DNA from: DTU052 sp050951725
GTDB taxonomy: Bacteria; Bacillota; Syntrophomonadia; Syntrophomonadales; DTU052
Assembly: GCA_050951725.1 (NCBI GenBank)
Contig: JBMNJO010000001.1
Location: 992,001-1,056,000 of the forward strand
Length of the DNA stretch: 64,000 nucleotides
Reading direction: 5' to 3'
A program made the position numbers and the translations under genes. This document shows positions 16,376 through 24,882 of this stretch, piece after piece. Every line of letters starts with the position of its first letter. The stretch's first letter is position 1. The notes below the pieces were generated by a model, which was not told where the DNA came from, did not search any database, and saw nothing but the letters and a program-made list of their open reading frames with translations.

Positions 16376-17203
16376 TCAATAGTAAATCAGGGCTAAACCC
16401 CCTGAACCGATGTGCAGTCCAACCGCCGGACCTGCCTCAGCAACAATGATTCGCCCCTGGTAGACTTTGCTCAACATCTGCCGTAAAGACTCAGCATCGC
16501 CCGCGGCATCAACATGAGCGATGCCGACTTTCTCAATAATAGCCTTTCTGGCAGCGACTTCGAAGTCACTGACCAATCGTTGCAATCCTTTGCGTTTACA
16601 GCGCACTTTATTGTAAAGCACCAGCTGGCCCTGATGGACAGTAAGGATGGGCCTGATCCCCAGCCAGTCGCCAATTACACCCAGGGCCTTGGGCAGCCTC
16701 CCGCTCCTAACGATGTTTTCCAGGTTGTCAACCAGGAAGAACAGCCTTATCTTTTCCCGCACAGCGCTAACCTCTTCCATTAAATTATCGCTGGCTTTCT
16801 TTATACATTCACAGGCCTTGAGGACCTGAAACCCCAAACCCAGGGTTGAGCTCAAGGAATCATAGATAACGAGGTTCCGATCCTTAACATACTCTGCAGC
16901 CATACGGGCTGACTGGACTGTACCGGAGAGGGCTGAGGACATGAATATTCCCAGGATGTTATCCCCGGGAGCCGTTTTTTTGGTAAAAACCTCGATAAAC
17001 TCACCCACTGAAGGCTGGGAAGTGGTCGGAAACTCCCGGCAATTACTTAGTTTTTGGTAAAACTCTTGGTGGCTGTATTTTTCACCTTCCAGGAAGTCAT
17101 CCCCCTCAAAACTGATGTGAAAAGGAACCACTCTTATCCCATGCTCCTTGATCAGTTCGGCCGGGATATGGGCACTGCTGTCAGTAACAACTATAGTTGC
17201 CAA
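16376..17203 (-). CDS. DegV family fatty-acid-binding protein (second copy)
   Basis: 275 residues, the same length as its neighbour. It shares VVTDSSAHIPAELIKEHGIRVVPF, TTSQPSVGEFIEVF, the VDNLENIVRSGRLPKALGVIG block and the GLHIGSGGLALIYY end. Differences cluster in the central region, so the two may select different acyl chains, as FakB1 and FakB2 do. This copy is the first gene of the pair and lies about 190 bases from the divergent tRNA-Lys gene. Confidence 0.93.
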   Translation of the reverse strand: MATIVVTDSSAHIPAELIKEHGIRVVPFHISFEGDDFLEGEKYSHQEFYQKLSNCREFPTTSQPSVGEFIEVFTKKTAPGDNILGIFMSSALSGTVQSARMAAEYVKDRNLVIYDSLSSTLGLGFQVLKACECIKKASDNLMEEVSAVREKIRLFFLVDNLENIVRSGRLPKALGVIGDWLGIRPILTVHQGQLVLYNKVRCKRKGLQRLVSDFEVAARKAIIEKVGIAHVDAAGDAESLRQMLSKVYQGRIIVAEAGPAVGLHIGSGGLALIYY

Positions 17204-17345
17204 ATCAGAGGTTGCCTCCTGTCTATGTAGTATTTATTAGACTACCAGAGATGGTTATCGTGGTAAAGCGAGTAATTTGTGGCATCCAAACACCTCCCAT
17301 TATTCTATCCAAAAACTTTTTTAGGCATCCATGACGACAAACTGG

Positions 17346-17375
17346 TTGATACAAAAACGGCAACCGTGTTATAAT
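17346..17375 (+). promoter_or_regulatory. Promoter of the tRNA-Lys gene
   Basis: TTGATA at 17346-17351 and a perfect TATAAT at 17370-17375, 18 bases apart, 16 bases before the tRNA. Confidence 0.7.
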
Positions 17376-17391
17376 ATTTTGCGTCACGAAT

Positions 17392-17467
17392 GGACCACTA
17401 GCTCAACTGGCAGAGCAGCTGACTCTTAATCAGAAGGTTGCAGGTTCGATTCCTGCGTGGTCCACCA
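17392..17467 (+). tRNA. tRNA-Lys (anticodon CTT)
   Basis: Cloverleaf folds with acceptor GGACCAC/GTGGTCC, D-arm GCTC/GAGC, anticodon loop CTCTTAA giving anticodon CTT, and T-arm GCAGG TTCGATT CCTGC. The CCA end is encoded (17465-17467). The top anticodon-stem pair is a G-A mismatch. A promoter lies upstream and a terminator downstream. An integrase remnant lies 170 bases beyond it, so this tRNA may have been an attachment site. Confidence 0.95.
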
Positions 17468-17480
17468 TAAGAAACTAAGA

Positions 17481-17507
17481 ACCCGCCTAACTTGGCGGGT
17501 TTTTTTG
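17481..17507 (+). terminator. Intrinsic terminator of tRNA-Lys
   Basis: ACCCGCC/GGCGGGT stem with a TAACTT loop followed by seven T. Confidence 0.85.
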
Positions 17508-17637
17508 TGAGCATTTATATTTGCCTGAAATCAATATATTGCTCACATTTTGCTTACATGAATCGATAATCACTTTTATTGGAACCTTTTGACCTTATAT
17601 TTTTTCCCTTTTGGCTTTTCTTTTTGGGAGCAATTTC

Positions 17638-17871
17638 TTATCCCAGTTTGTTAACCTGGCTCCTTCTTCTCTCTATGTTTGGGTTAATGTAAAGATCGTT
17701 GGTAATGACTATGCTTGAGTGCCCCAGCTCCTCGCTCACATCCTTGGATTCGGCTCCCTCGTCAAAAAGCATTGTTGCGTGAGCATGTCTCCAGTCATGA
17801 AAACGTGTCTCCTGTGGCAATTGTAAATCCTTTAACACGCGATTATATTTCTTGGTTACCTCGTTGGGCCA
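17638..17871 (-). pseudogene. Tyrosine recombinase/phage integrase, C-terminal remnant
   Basis: The open frame reads PNEVTKKYNRVLKDLQLPQETRFHDWRHAHATMLFDEG in overlapping pieces, then SEELGHSSIVITNDLY, the HxxR, LGH and nucleophile-tyrosine boxes of tyrosine recombinases. The normal HDLRHTHAT box is HDWRHAHAT here. A stop (17872-17874) and a shifted frame precede the fragment, and the N-terminal arm-binding and core domains are absent, so the gene is a remnant. Its position beside tRNA-Lys fits an excised or decayed integrative element. No second copy of the tRNA 3' end was seen in the window. Confidence 0.8.
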
Positions 17872-18162
17872 TTAACCTTTTCCAAATTGCAATCCACAAT
17901 GGTTGCTTTTATACTGAGAAAGATGGGATACAACTACATAGTCGCACTGAACCGGTTGCAAATGCTATCCAAGCGTCGCTGGTATTTGTTATTGGCATTT
18001 CGGTATCCGTGCCGGGATACAGTACCAGGCATTCTTGATAAGCAGGAATTGACCAAATTAGGTTGGTAGGAACAGGAATTATGGCAACGTGAGGGGTATA
18101 ACCCACTTTTCCATTGGGTGTGCGCCTCACTCCTAGCATTAATTATCAAGGGGTGAAATGAT

Positions 18163-19515
18163 TTGGAATTGCTGCAGATGTACCAGAGGAAGCTGATGTC
18201 CGCCGAGGAAGCCGTCAAAATGGTGAAAAACCATACTGAGGTGTGGATCGGCATTGCGGTACCGGTCCCGCTGGCCCTGGTAGATGCTCTGGTAGACCGG
18301 GAACCGGAGGTTGAGGATATCACCATCAACCATATCGTTGACATCCACCCGCAGAACACCTGGCGCAAGCTCAACCGGGATACCAACATCCGTGTTGACT
18401 GCGGCTATCCCACCGCCACCCGCGATAAGGTGGTCAGTGGGGACTTCACTATGAGTCCGATACTCTTCCGTGAGATGCCCAAAATCTATACGGATGAGAA
18501 CTTTCGTCCGATGCACGTAGCCATGCTGAACGTAACACCGATGGACAAACATGGATACTTCTGCCTGGGTATGGGTGCAGATACCACTCTGGCGATAGCC
18601 CATAATGCCGCCCGACGGCGGCGGGAGGGTGACGACCGTTATCTGGTTATTGCCCAGGTGAACAACAGGGTCCCTCGGAGCCGGGGGTTAAACTACATTC
18701 ATATTTCAGAGATTGATGCCATTGTCGAACATGATCAGGACCTCGCTGTGCTGCCGGAAGCCGCTCCGCTGACCCCGGAAGAGGAAACCATCGGCCGTTA
18801 CTGTGCGGATTTTGTTAAGGACGGCTGCACGATTCAACTGGGTATCGGCAGCATACCTAACGCTGTGGCCAAAGCCTTCCTTGATACCGGAGTCAAGGAT
18901 CTGGGTATTCATTCCGAGATGGCCTGTGATACTATGATCGACCTTTGCAAATCCGGCATCATTACTAATCTCCGCAAGAATTTTATGCCCTACCGATCCA
19001 TTTTTACCTTTGCGATGGGGACGCAGAAATTGTATGACTGGATTGATGACAATCCAGGGGTTGAATTCCACCCGGTTAATTTCGTGAATAATCCCCATAT
19101 CATCGGATGTAATGATAACATGGTTTCTATCAATGCCTGCCTGCAGGTGGATTTAACCGGTCAGGTCTGCGCCGAATCCATGGGCTGGAAACAGTACACT
19201 CATCCCGGAGGACAGCTGGATTTTGTGGAAGGTGCTTTTGAGTCCAAGGGAGGGGTTTCCATCATAGCCACCCCTTCAGTTGCACGCCCTAAAGCCAACG
19301 GAGGTAAGCCTATCTCCAAAATAACAACAGAGATCACCCCGGGTGGAATTGTTACCACCCCCCGGGCCTGTACTGATTATGTGATAACAGAGTATGGAGT
19401 GGCCAAGATTAAAGGCCAGTCAGTAAGCAAGCGGGTGAATAACATCATCAACATAGCTCATCCGGATTTCAGAGATGAACTGAGATTTGAGGCCCGCCGC
19501 CGCAATTTGATCTAG
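18163..19515 (+). CDS. Acetyl-CoA hydrolase/transferase-family CoA-transferase (4-hydroxybutyrate/butyrate type)
   Basis: 450 residues, the length of family I/4-hydroxybutyrate CoA-transferases. The catalytic glutamate sits in LGIHSEMACDTM at about residue 247. Other family blocks are GYFCLGMGADTTLA, IQLGIGSIPNAVAKAF, NDNMVSINACLQVDLTGQVCAES and TEYGVAKIKGQS near the end. It moves CoA between acetyl-CoA and short-chain acids such as butyrate or 4-hydroxybutyrate, a common activation step in syntrophic fatty-acid oxidisers. TTG at 18163 follows AAGGGGTGA. A terminator at about 19539-19590 closes the transcript. Exact acyl specificity is not readable from the sequence. Confidence 0.93.
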   Translation: MELLQMYQRKLMSAEEAVKMVKNHTEVWIGIAVPVPLALVDALVDREPEVEDITINHIVDIHPQNTWRKLNRDTNIRVDCGYPTATRDKVVSGDFTMSPILFREMPKIYTDENFRPMHVAMLNVTPMDKHGYFCLGMGADTTLAIAHNAARRRREGDDRYLVIAQVNNRVPRSRGLNYIHISEIDAIVEHDQDLAVLPEAAPLTPEEETIGRYCADFVKDGCTIQLGIGSIPNAVAKAFLDTGVKDLGIHSEMACDTMIDLCKSGIITNLRKNFMPYRSIFTFAMGTQKLYDWIDDNPGVEFHPVNFVNNPHIIGCNDNMVSINACLQVDLTGQVCAESMGWKQYTHPGGQLDFVEGAFESKGGVSIIATPSVARPKANGGKPISKITTEITPGGIVTTPRACTDYVITEYGVAKIKGQSVSKRVNNIINIAHPDFRDELRFEARRRNLI

Positions 19516-19538
19516 CAATCCTTTATGTGATTTACCAT

Positions 19539-19590
19539 AGGCCGCACCTGCCGGAGGTTGTCTCCGGTGGTTGTGGCTTATTTGTTTTGG
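19539..19590 (+). terminator. Intrinsic terminator after the CoA-transferase
   Basis: GCCGCA pairs with TGTGGC and CCGGAG with CTCCGG across a small internal loop, followed by a T-rich tract TTATTTGTTTT. Confidence 0.7.
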
Positions 19591-19678
19591 CGGTGTTTTC
19601 GCGAGAGTTTGCGTCCTGGCCGCATGAATGCTCCCTGGTCAGCGGATAATAAGGTATGTTGTTCAAGGGGGTAATACG

Positions 19679-20587
19679 GTGAAGATCACCAAAGACAGTA
19701 CTGTAGGTGAAGTCATTAAAGCTAACCCGAAGGCTGCCGAGGTATTCCAGCAGATGGGGATGAAGTGTCTGGGATGTCCCTCTGCTTCCAGTGAGACCGT
19801 CGCCAATGCGGCCGAGATACATGGCATGGACCTCCATCGCCTGCTGGAAGAGCTTCAATCGGTGGGTATGGGAGAGATGTCGCAGGAAACACGGGCCATG
19901 GCCCAACCTCACGGGGCTGTACTGCAGCGGGATAAACAAACCTATGCCATCGTGCCGCATATACCCGGCGGAATAACCGACCCGCAGACCTTGCGGAAGA
20001 TCGCTGACGTAGCGGAAAAGTACCAGGCGGCAGCTTTGAAAGTGACCTCTGCCCAGCGCATTGCTATAGTGGGCCTCAAGCCCGAGGATGTCGAATCCGC
20101 CTGGAGCGAACTGGGCATGGACCCCGGTGCCGCTGTCGGCCTCTGCCTGCGCAGCGTCAAAATATGTCCGGGTACGACCTTCTGCAAACGGGGGCAGCAG
20201 GACTCAGTAAGCCTCGGTCTGGAGATTGACAAGCGCTACCACGGCCGGGATCTTCCCGGTAAAACCAAGATTGCCGTCAGCGGATGTCAGAATTCCTGTT
20301 CGGAACCAGCCGTGCGCGACATCGGTATCATGGGCACCCCGAGAGGTTTCACCATTATGGTAGGGGGAAACGCAGGCCTCAGACCGCGCCTGGGGGATAT
20401 CCTGGTAGAACACCGCGAACCACAGGAGGTCCTGGATATTGTAGACCGGATCCTTGAATACTTCCAGCAGAATGGCAAGCGCAACGAGAGGATTGGCCGC
20501 ATGATTGACCGGATTGGTCTGGAAACCCTGCGTGCGGCTGTTCTCACGGGGGATTATGAGACTTCAGCGGAAACAGTTCAACACTAG
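19679..20587 (+). CDS. DUF1858 plus sirohaem nitrite/sulfite-reductase-like protein
   Basis: 302 residues from GTG 19679 after AAGGGGG. Residues 1-65 form a DUF1858 domain with the redox pair C30-x2-C33 (MGMKCLGCPS). Residues 85-300 are a single half of the nitrite/sulfite reductase fold: TSAQRIAIVGLKPEDV, then C163-x5-C169 and C203-x3-C207 (SGCQNSCSEP), the exact ligand set for a coupled sirohaem-[4Fe-4S] centre. Full reductases have two ferredoxin-like repeats and exceed 500 residues, so this is a small single-repeat enzyme. The electron acceptor is unknown. Terminator follows at 20599. Confidence 0.88.
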   Translation: MKITKDSTVGEVIKANPKAAEVFQQMGMKCLGCPSASSETVANAAEIHGMDLHRLLEELQSVGMGEMSQETRAMAQPHGAVLQRDKQTYAIVPHIPGGITDPQTLRKIADVAEKYQAAALKVTSAQRIAIVGLKPEDVESAWSELGMDPGAAVGLCLRSVKICPGTTFCKRGQQDSVSLGLEIDKRYHGRDLPGKTKIAVSGCQNSCSEPAVRDIGIMGTPRGFTIMVGGNAGLRPRLGDILVEHREPQEVLDIVDRILEYFQQNGKRNERIGRMIDRIGLETLRAAVLTGDYETSAETVQH

Positions 20588-20598
20588 GGTCAAGCGAG

Positions 20599-20634
20599 CA
20601 GCCCGGCGGTAAGGCTGAGCTGCTCTTTACATAT
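20599..20634 (+). terminator. Intrinsic terminator
   Basis: GAGCAG pairs with CTGCTC around an inner AGCC/GGCT-type stem, followed by TTT. Short T-run, so moderate strength. Confidence 0.5.
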
Positions 20635-20726
20635 CTCAAGAACCCCGGTATATTTTTCGGTGATAGTGTCCAGGGTGCGCTTGGCGACCTGTTTACGACC
20701 TCCAGAATGGTTATCAGCAAGTGTCA

Positions 20727-22070
20727 TTACAAGAAACCCAGAACCACACCGGCAATCACGAAATAAAGAAGCAAGCCCAAAAAGTCAGTTATCGATGTTA
20801 TCAGAGGACTGCTGGCTACAGCCGGGTCAAGATTCAGGCGGGTCAGGATAAATGGCAGGGTAACACCGATCAAGCTGGCCAGCAGGATGATTCCCACAGT
20901 AGTAAGGCCTACAATGAGGCCAATCTCCCAGCCACCGCGCATAAACCCGAATACGGTGCCAAAGACACCCAGGGTTAACCCCAGTGATACCCCCACCACC
21001 ATTTCCTTTAATAGGGTGGAGAACCACTGGCTTAACTCCAGGTCCCCGGTAGCCAGGGCCCGCACCATGAGGGTAGCCGATTGTGCTCCCGCGTTGCCAC
21101 CGCTGCCTAACAGCAAGGGGATAAAAATGGTCAGTGCTATCACCTTCTGCAGGGTACCCTCAAAGAGCGCCACTACCCCGGCGGAAAGCAGGCTCACAAA
21201 AACCAGAATCACCAGCCAGCTTACCCGCTTGCTGTAAAGCTCCCAGACACTGGCTTCACGATAACTTGTAGTCAGGGGAGTCACCGCCGCCCCCTTGTAT
21301 ATATCTTCAGTGGCCTCTTCCTGGGCAACGTCGAAGACATCGTCAAAGGTAACCAATCCTACCAGAACCCCGCTTGAATCAACCACCGGCAGGGAAAAGA
21401 GGTCATACTTCTGCATGGTATATACTGCTTCTTCCCGGTCATCAAAAGCGGAGAGGCTGACAAAGGAGTAGTTCATTATCTCCTCGACCTTTTCCTCCGG
21501 TTTGGCCAGGATAAACCGGTAGAGTTCCAGCGCATCCAGTAGTCTCCAGGATGCATCGACCACATAGATAACATGGAGGGTTTCACTTTTTTTCGCCTTA
21601 ACCCGGCAGTGTTCCAGGGCCTGGGCCACAGTCCATTCCGGACGTACCGCAACATAGTCGGGGGTCATCAGCCTGCCGACACTGTATTCCGGGTATCCCA
21701 GGAGAAAGCGCGCCTCACGCAGGTCCTCAGGACTCAACAAATTGAGCAGTCGCTGGGTGACCTGTCCTGGCAGTTCTTCAAAAAGGGTGGTCCGGTCGTC
21801 CGGCGCCAAATCTGCCAGCAGGTGCCGGGTCTCCTCGTCGGTCAGATCCTTAAGCAAGGCATTGCGATCTTCCTTTTCCAGGTAAGCAAAAACCTCCGCC
21901 GACATCTCCCGGGGAATCAAGCGGAAAGCTAGCACCCGGTTATTTTTATTGAGTCCCAGCAGAGCATCTACAATGTCGGGGACCAGCCAGTCTTCCCACG
22001 CTTCGTTGCGAAGTTGCTGCCACTGGTGCTCATCAATCAGCTCTCTGATTCTGGTTCTTAAGTCAGACAT
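20727..22070 (-). CDS. mgtE: Magnesium transporter MgtE
   Basis: 447 residues, standard MgtE length. The N-terminal helical domain contains LPPDDRTTLFEEL-like repeats (LAPDDRTTLFEELPGQVTQ), followed by two CBS domains (GRLMTPDYVAVRPEWTVAQAL and VSLSAFDDREEAVYTM). The last 180 residues hold five membrane helices with the pore motif IPLLLGSGGNAGAQSATLMV. It is a homodimeric Mg2+ channel gated by the cytosolic Mg2+ level. It is convergent with the DUF1858 gene and divergent from the sigma-factor operon. No Mg2+ riboswitch core was found in the 290 bases upstream. Confidence 0.96.
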   Translation of the reverse strand: MSDLRTRIRELIDEHQWQQLRNEAWEDWLVPDIVDALLGLNKNNRVLAFRLIPREMSAEVFAYLEKEDRNALLKDLTDEETRHLLADLAPDDRTTLFEELPGQVTQRLLNLLSPEDLREARFLLGYPEYSVGRLMTPDYVAVRPEWTVAQALEHCRVKAKKSETLHVIYVVDASWRLLDALELYRFILAKPEEKVEEIMNYSFVSLSAFDDREEAVYTMQKYDLFSLPVVDSSGVLVGLVTFDDVFDVAQEEATEDIYKGAAVTPLTTSYREASVWELYSKRVSWLVILVFVSLLSAGVVALFEGTLQKVIALTIFIPLLLGSGGNAGAQSATLMVRALATGDLELSQWFSTLLKEMVVGVSLGLTLGVFGTVFGFMRGGWEIGLIVGLTTVGIILLASLIGVTLPFILTRLNLDPAVASSPLITSITDFLGLLLYFVIAGVVLGFL

Positions 22071-22300
22071 AATAGTCCCTCAATCGGATTCAATTTAAAA
22101 GGCCACTGTTTCATTCTAGCAAAAACTAGGAAACCAATCCAATATAGCTTGATACCTGCCACAACATGATATGCAGTCACGGACCAGTACATCGATGTAA
22201 TCCTGCCCCCATATTATAGATGTATTCTATCAGCAGCAAATCATTTTGTTGCAATTTCCAACCAGGGAAATTAATTCTTTGGTCGGAGTCGCTTTAACAC

Positions 22301-22326
22301 TGAAAGTTGTAATGTTTTACAGCGTA
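22301..22326 (+). promoter_or_regulatory. ECF sigma-W-like promoter
   Basis: TGAAAG at 22301-22306 and CGTA at 22323-22326, exactly 16 bases apart. The sigma-W consensus in Bacillus is TGAAAC-N16/17-CGTA. Its place before an ECF sigma gene suggests autoregulation. Confidence 0.65.
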
Positions 22327-22359
22327 TTTATAGTGAACTCATGAGGAGGGTTTTCCTAT

Positions 22360-22956
22360 ATGAATCATTCAGATGAAACCCTGGCGTATCAAGTCATAAA
22401 AGGCAATCTTGCAGCCTTCGAGGAGCTGGTTAGCCGTTATCAAAAACCGATCTTCAAGGTGGCCTATCGTATGGTCGGTCAAAAAGAAGAGGCCGAAGAC
22501 TTGACCCAGGAAGTATTCATCCACGTCTATCAGAAGATAACGCGGTTCAATCCTGCGAAGAAGTTTAAGCCCTGGCTCTACCGGGTGGCAGTTAACACCT
22601 GTATCAGCCGGCTTAGACGCAAGCAAAAGGTGGTCTTTCTTAATTATGACGATGCGTTAACCGGAAACGTCACGCTTGATGCCATCCGGTACCCCAGTCC
22701 GGATAAGAATATTGAGAGGCATGACCTTCAACAGGCGGTACACCAGGCCGTCCTGGAGATGCCGGAGAATTACCGGGCCATGATTGTCCTGCGTTATCAG
22801 TTGGATCTCACCAACACCGAAATAGCTGAAGTCCTTGGTATTACCAGAGAGAATGTTGAGGTTAGAATGCACCGGGCTCATAAACATCTGCGCCGCATCC
22901 TGCTCGGAAGAATGGCTGAAGGGAGGTTTGAATATGAAGTGCAAGCAGGTAGATGA
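22360..22956 (+). CDS. ECF RNA polymerase sigma factor (SigW/RpoE family)
   Basis: 198 residues. Region 2 is clear (DLTQEVFIHVYQKITRFNPAKKFKPWLYRVAVNTCISRLRR) and region 4 ends the protein (MPENYRAMIVLRYQLDLTNTEIAEVLGITRENVEVRMHRAHKHLRR). There is no region 1.1 or 3, as expected for ECF factors. GAGGAGG precedes the ATG. Its last codons overlap the anti-sigma gene by 23 bases. The promoter at 22301 matches the type such sigma factors recognise, so a positive feedback loop held in check by the anti-sigma factor is likely. Confidence 0.94.
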   Translation: MNHSDETLAYQVIKGNLAAFEELVSRYQKPIFKVAYRMVGQKEEAEDLTQEVFIHVYQKITRFNPAKKFKPWLYRVAVNTCISRLRRKQKVVFLNYDDALTGNVTLDAIRYPSPDKNIERHDLQQAVHQAVLEMPENYRAMIVLRYQLDLTNTEIAEVLGITRENVEVRMHRAHKHLRRILLGRMAEGRFEYEVQAGR

Positions 22957-23842
22957 TCTATTATTCTCCTATTGTGATCTCCAGGAGATGCCGCCACGGA
23001 TTCGTCAGGAACTGGAACAACATCTCCGGGAATGCCCGGAATGCAGGAAGCAGGCCGACTTCACGGCCCGGGAACGCGAAGCCCTGGTTTATGATGAAGA
23101 TGTCCCGGAACTGTCACCGGACTTTACTAAACGGGTACTGGCATCAGTGACCGAAGGCCAGACTACCGTAACTCCATCCACGAAAACGCTCATAAGTTCC
23201 CAGATAGGAAGCCGTGGATGGTGGGCAATGGGGATGGTGGCAGCCGTAGTGGTTGCGCTGCTGGTATTACCTGGTTCCTTTATGAACCCAGTTCAGCCCA
23301 CAGGCCAACAAATTGCTGATGCGGAAAATCAAAATACCCGGATGATGGCCGAAAAAGGCAAAGGACCGGGAGAAAAGACACTTGATCAGGCGAAAATTGC
23401 GCTCGAATTTGGCTACACAAACCGTGAGTCTGACCGCGTTGATATCGGCAGGGGTACCCAATCAGCATCTGTTACATCCGCTGGCGGCAATGGCACCGCA
23501 AATGTGGCTGTCTTTCATCCATCATATCTGCCTCCCGACTACCATCTCATCCGAGTCGAAAGTGATGTGGAAGATAATATCTCGATATACTATGGAGATG
23601 ACAAGGGTGGGTACATCTGTCTCAAAACATTACCAGGCGTGGAGCAGGATATGAAAACTGCTGCCGTCAGAAGCGAGGGCTCTTCGGTTGAGCTTGATGA
23701 ACCGACCAAACAAGCTGTCAGTGAGTCAGACCCGACCGTTATTCGCTGGACCAGTGAGTACCAGGGGACACTTTACCGGTTTGAACTTACCGGCAGCCTC
23801 TCCCCTGAAGAACTGGCTCGGGTGGCAGCTTCAGTGAAATAG
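22934..23842 (+). CDS. Transmembrane anti-sigma factor with zinc-finger and DUF4367-like domain
   Basis: 302 residues from the ATG at 22934, preceded by GGGAGG. The cytoplasmic head carries the zf-HC2 anti-sigma zinc motif HLRECPECRKQ. A single membrane helix spans about residues 95-112 (WAMGMVAAVVVALLVLPG). The external part contains PSYLPPDYHLIRVES, a GYICLKTLPG strand and TLYRFELTGSLSPEELARVAAS, resembling DUF4367 domains of anti-sigma and sporulation proteins. It should hold the ECF sigma factor at the membrane until an envelope signal arrives. Overlap with the sigma gene indicates coupled synthesis. Confidence 0.9.
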   Translation: MKCKQVDDLLFSYCDLQEMPPRIRQELEQHLRECPECRKQADFTAREREALVYDEDVPELSPDFTKRVLASVTEGQTTVTPSTKTLISSQIGSRGWWAMGMVAAVVVALLVLPGSFMNPVQPTGQQIADAENQNTRMMAEKGKGPGEKTLDQAKIALEFGYTNRESDRVDIGRGTQSASVTSAGGNGTANVAVFHPSYLPPDYHLIRVESDVEDNISIYYGDDKGGYICLKTLPGVEQDMKTAAVRSEGSSVELDEPTKQAVSESDPTVIRWTSEYQGTLYRFELTGSLSPEELARVAASVK

Positions 23843-23920
23843 CAAGGAGGATTTTTCGGAGGCTCCCAGGCTGTGTTTGACTCCTCGCTCTGGAGCCTAA
23901 ATAATAACAAGGAGGTTATT

Positions 23921-24664
23921 ATGAGACATTTTAAGCGGTTTTCATCATTACTGGTGGTGCTTTTAACTGGATTGCTGGTGGTGGGGAGTCTCCTGCCAGC
24001 ATTCGCTGCTGAAACTCTGGACACCCAGGGACCCATTATGGTAGTAACCGGGCTTGGCCAGGCAGAGGTTCAGCCTGATCAGGCTGAAATCACGCTGGCG
24101 GTGGTATCCACCGGCAAATCTCTGGGAGAACTCCAGGACCAGAATTCCCGCGCTGTAAATCGGGTGATCAACAGCTTACTCGAGCTGGGTCTGGAGCGAC
24201 AACAGATCGAGACTACTGGTTACAATGCCTGGCCACAGTATGTATATGGCGACAGAGAAGATAGACAGCCTCCTGAGATAACAGGTTACCAGGTACGTAA
24301 TCAAATAACCATTACCTCCGGTGATATGCAGGGTATAGGGCAAATTGTCGATACGGCACTGAAAGCGGGAGCCAATGAGGTGCAGAACATCTCTTATTCC
24401 CTCAAGGACTACAGTTCGGTACAAGCCACCGCTCTAAGCCAAGCCTGCACCAACGCCAATATAAAAGCTAATGCCATTGCAAGGGCCCTGGGAATCAAGT
24501 TGGGGGCGATAGTAAGTGTTAAGGAAGGATCAACCCCGGCCGAGGTGTATCCGATCTATGTCGGTGCAACCCGAACGGGCCTGGCTGGCGAAGACATCCC
24601 TATTCAACCTGGCAACATAACCGTACGCAGCACAGTAACCATTACATATCAGATCCTAAGGTAG
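23921..24664 (+). CDS. Secreted SIMPL-domain (DUF541) protein
   Basis: About 247 residues. A signal peptide (SSLLVVLLTGLLVVGSLLPAFA) precedes a SIMPL/DUF541 domain: VTGLGQAEVQPDQAEITLAV, NRVINSLLELGLERQQIETTGYNAWPQY and QACTNANIKANAIARALG. Homologues such as mammalian SIMPL and bacterial DUF541 proteins form oligomeric, often periplasmic, assemblies of unclear role, sometimes linked to oxidative stress. AAGGAGG precedes the ATG at 23921. A GGCTCC/GGAGCC hairpin lies between the anti-sigma gene and this one. It is the third gene of the sigma operon, so envelope-stress control is plausible. Confidence 0.88.
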   Translation: MRHFKRFSSLLVVLLTGLLVVGSLLPAFAAETLDTQGPIMVVTGLGQAEVQPDQAEITLAVVSTGKSLGELQDQNSRAVNRVINSLLELGLERQQIETTGYNAWPQYVYGDREDRQPPEITGYQVRNQITITSGDMQGIGQIVDTALKAGANEVQNISYSLKDYSSVQATALSQACTNANIKANAIARALGIKLGAIVSVKEGSTPAEVYPIYVGATRTGLAGEDIPIQPGNITVRSTVTITYQILR

Positions 24665-24752
24665 TGGGACAGGGGGACAGTAAACCTGTCCCATTTTTTT
24701 GACTGATGGAGTGGGACAATGGGACAGGTTAGTTTACTGTCCCATTTTTTTG
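24665..24752 (+). terminator. Two tandem near-identical intrinsic terminators
   Basis: The first stem pairs GGGACAGG with CCTGTCCC and is followed by seven T (24665-24701). The second pairs TGGGACAG with CTGTCCCA and is followed by seven T (24711-24752). Both share the GGGACAGT core, so one probably arose from the other. Confidence 0.8.
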
Positions 24753-24882
24753 ACTGACTAATTTTCTGCGGCCCGGTAAATTCCGTTCACTCCCCTTCAG
24801 TCCCAATCCTCCCATGGTAATGCCTGAATAAACTGTCACTACCCGGGAATGTTAATAATTAACTACAACGAGAGGTGAAACA

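Noticed and set aside
22071..22300. Mg2+ riboswitch (M-box) upstream of mgtE
   Set aside because: No conserved M-box core on the minus strand of the leader.
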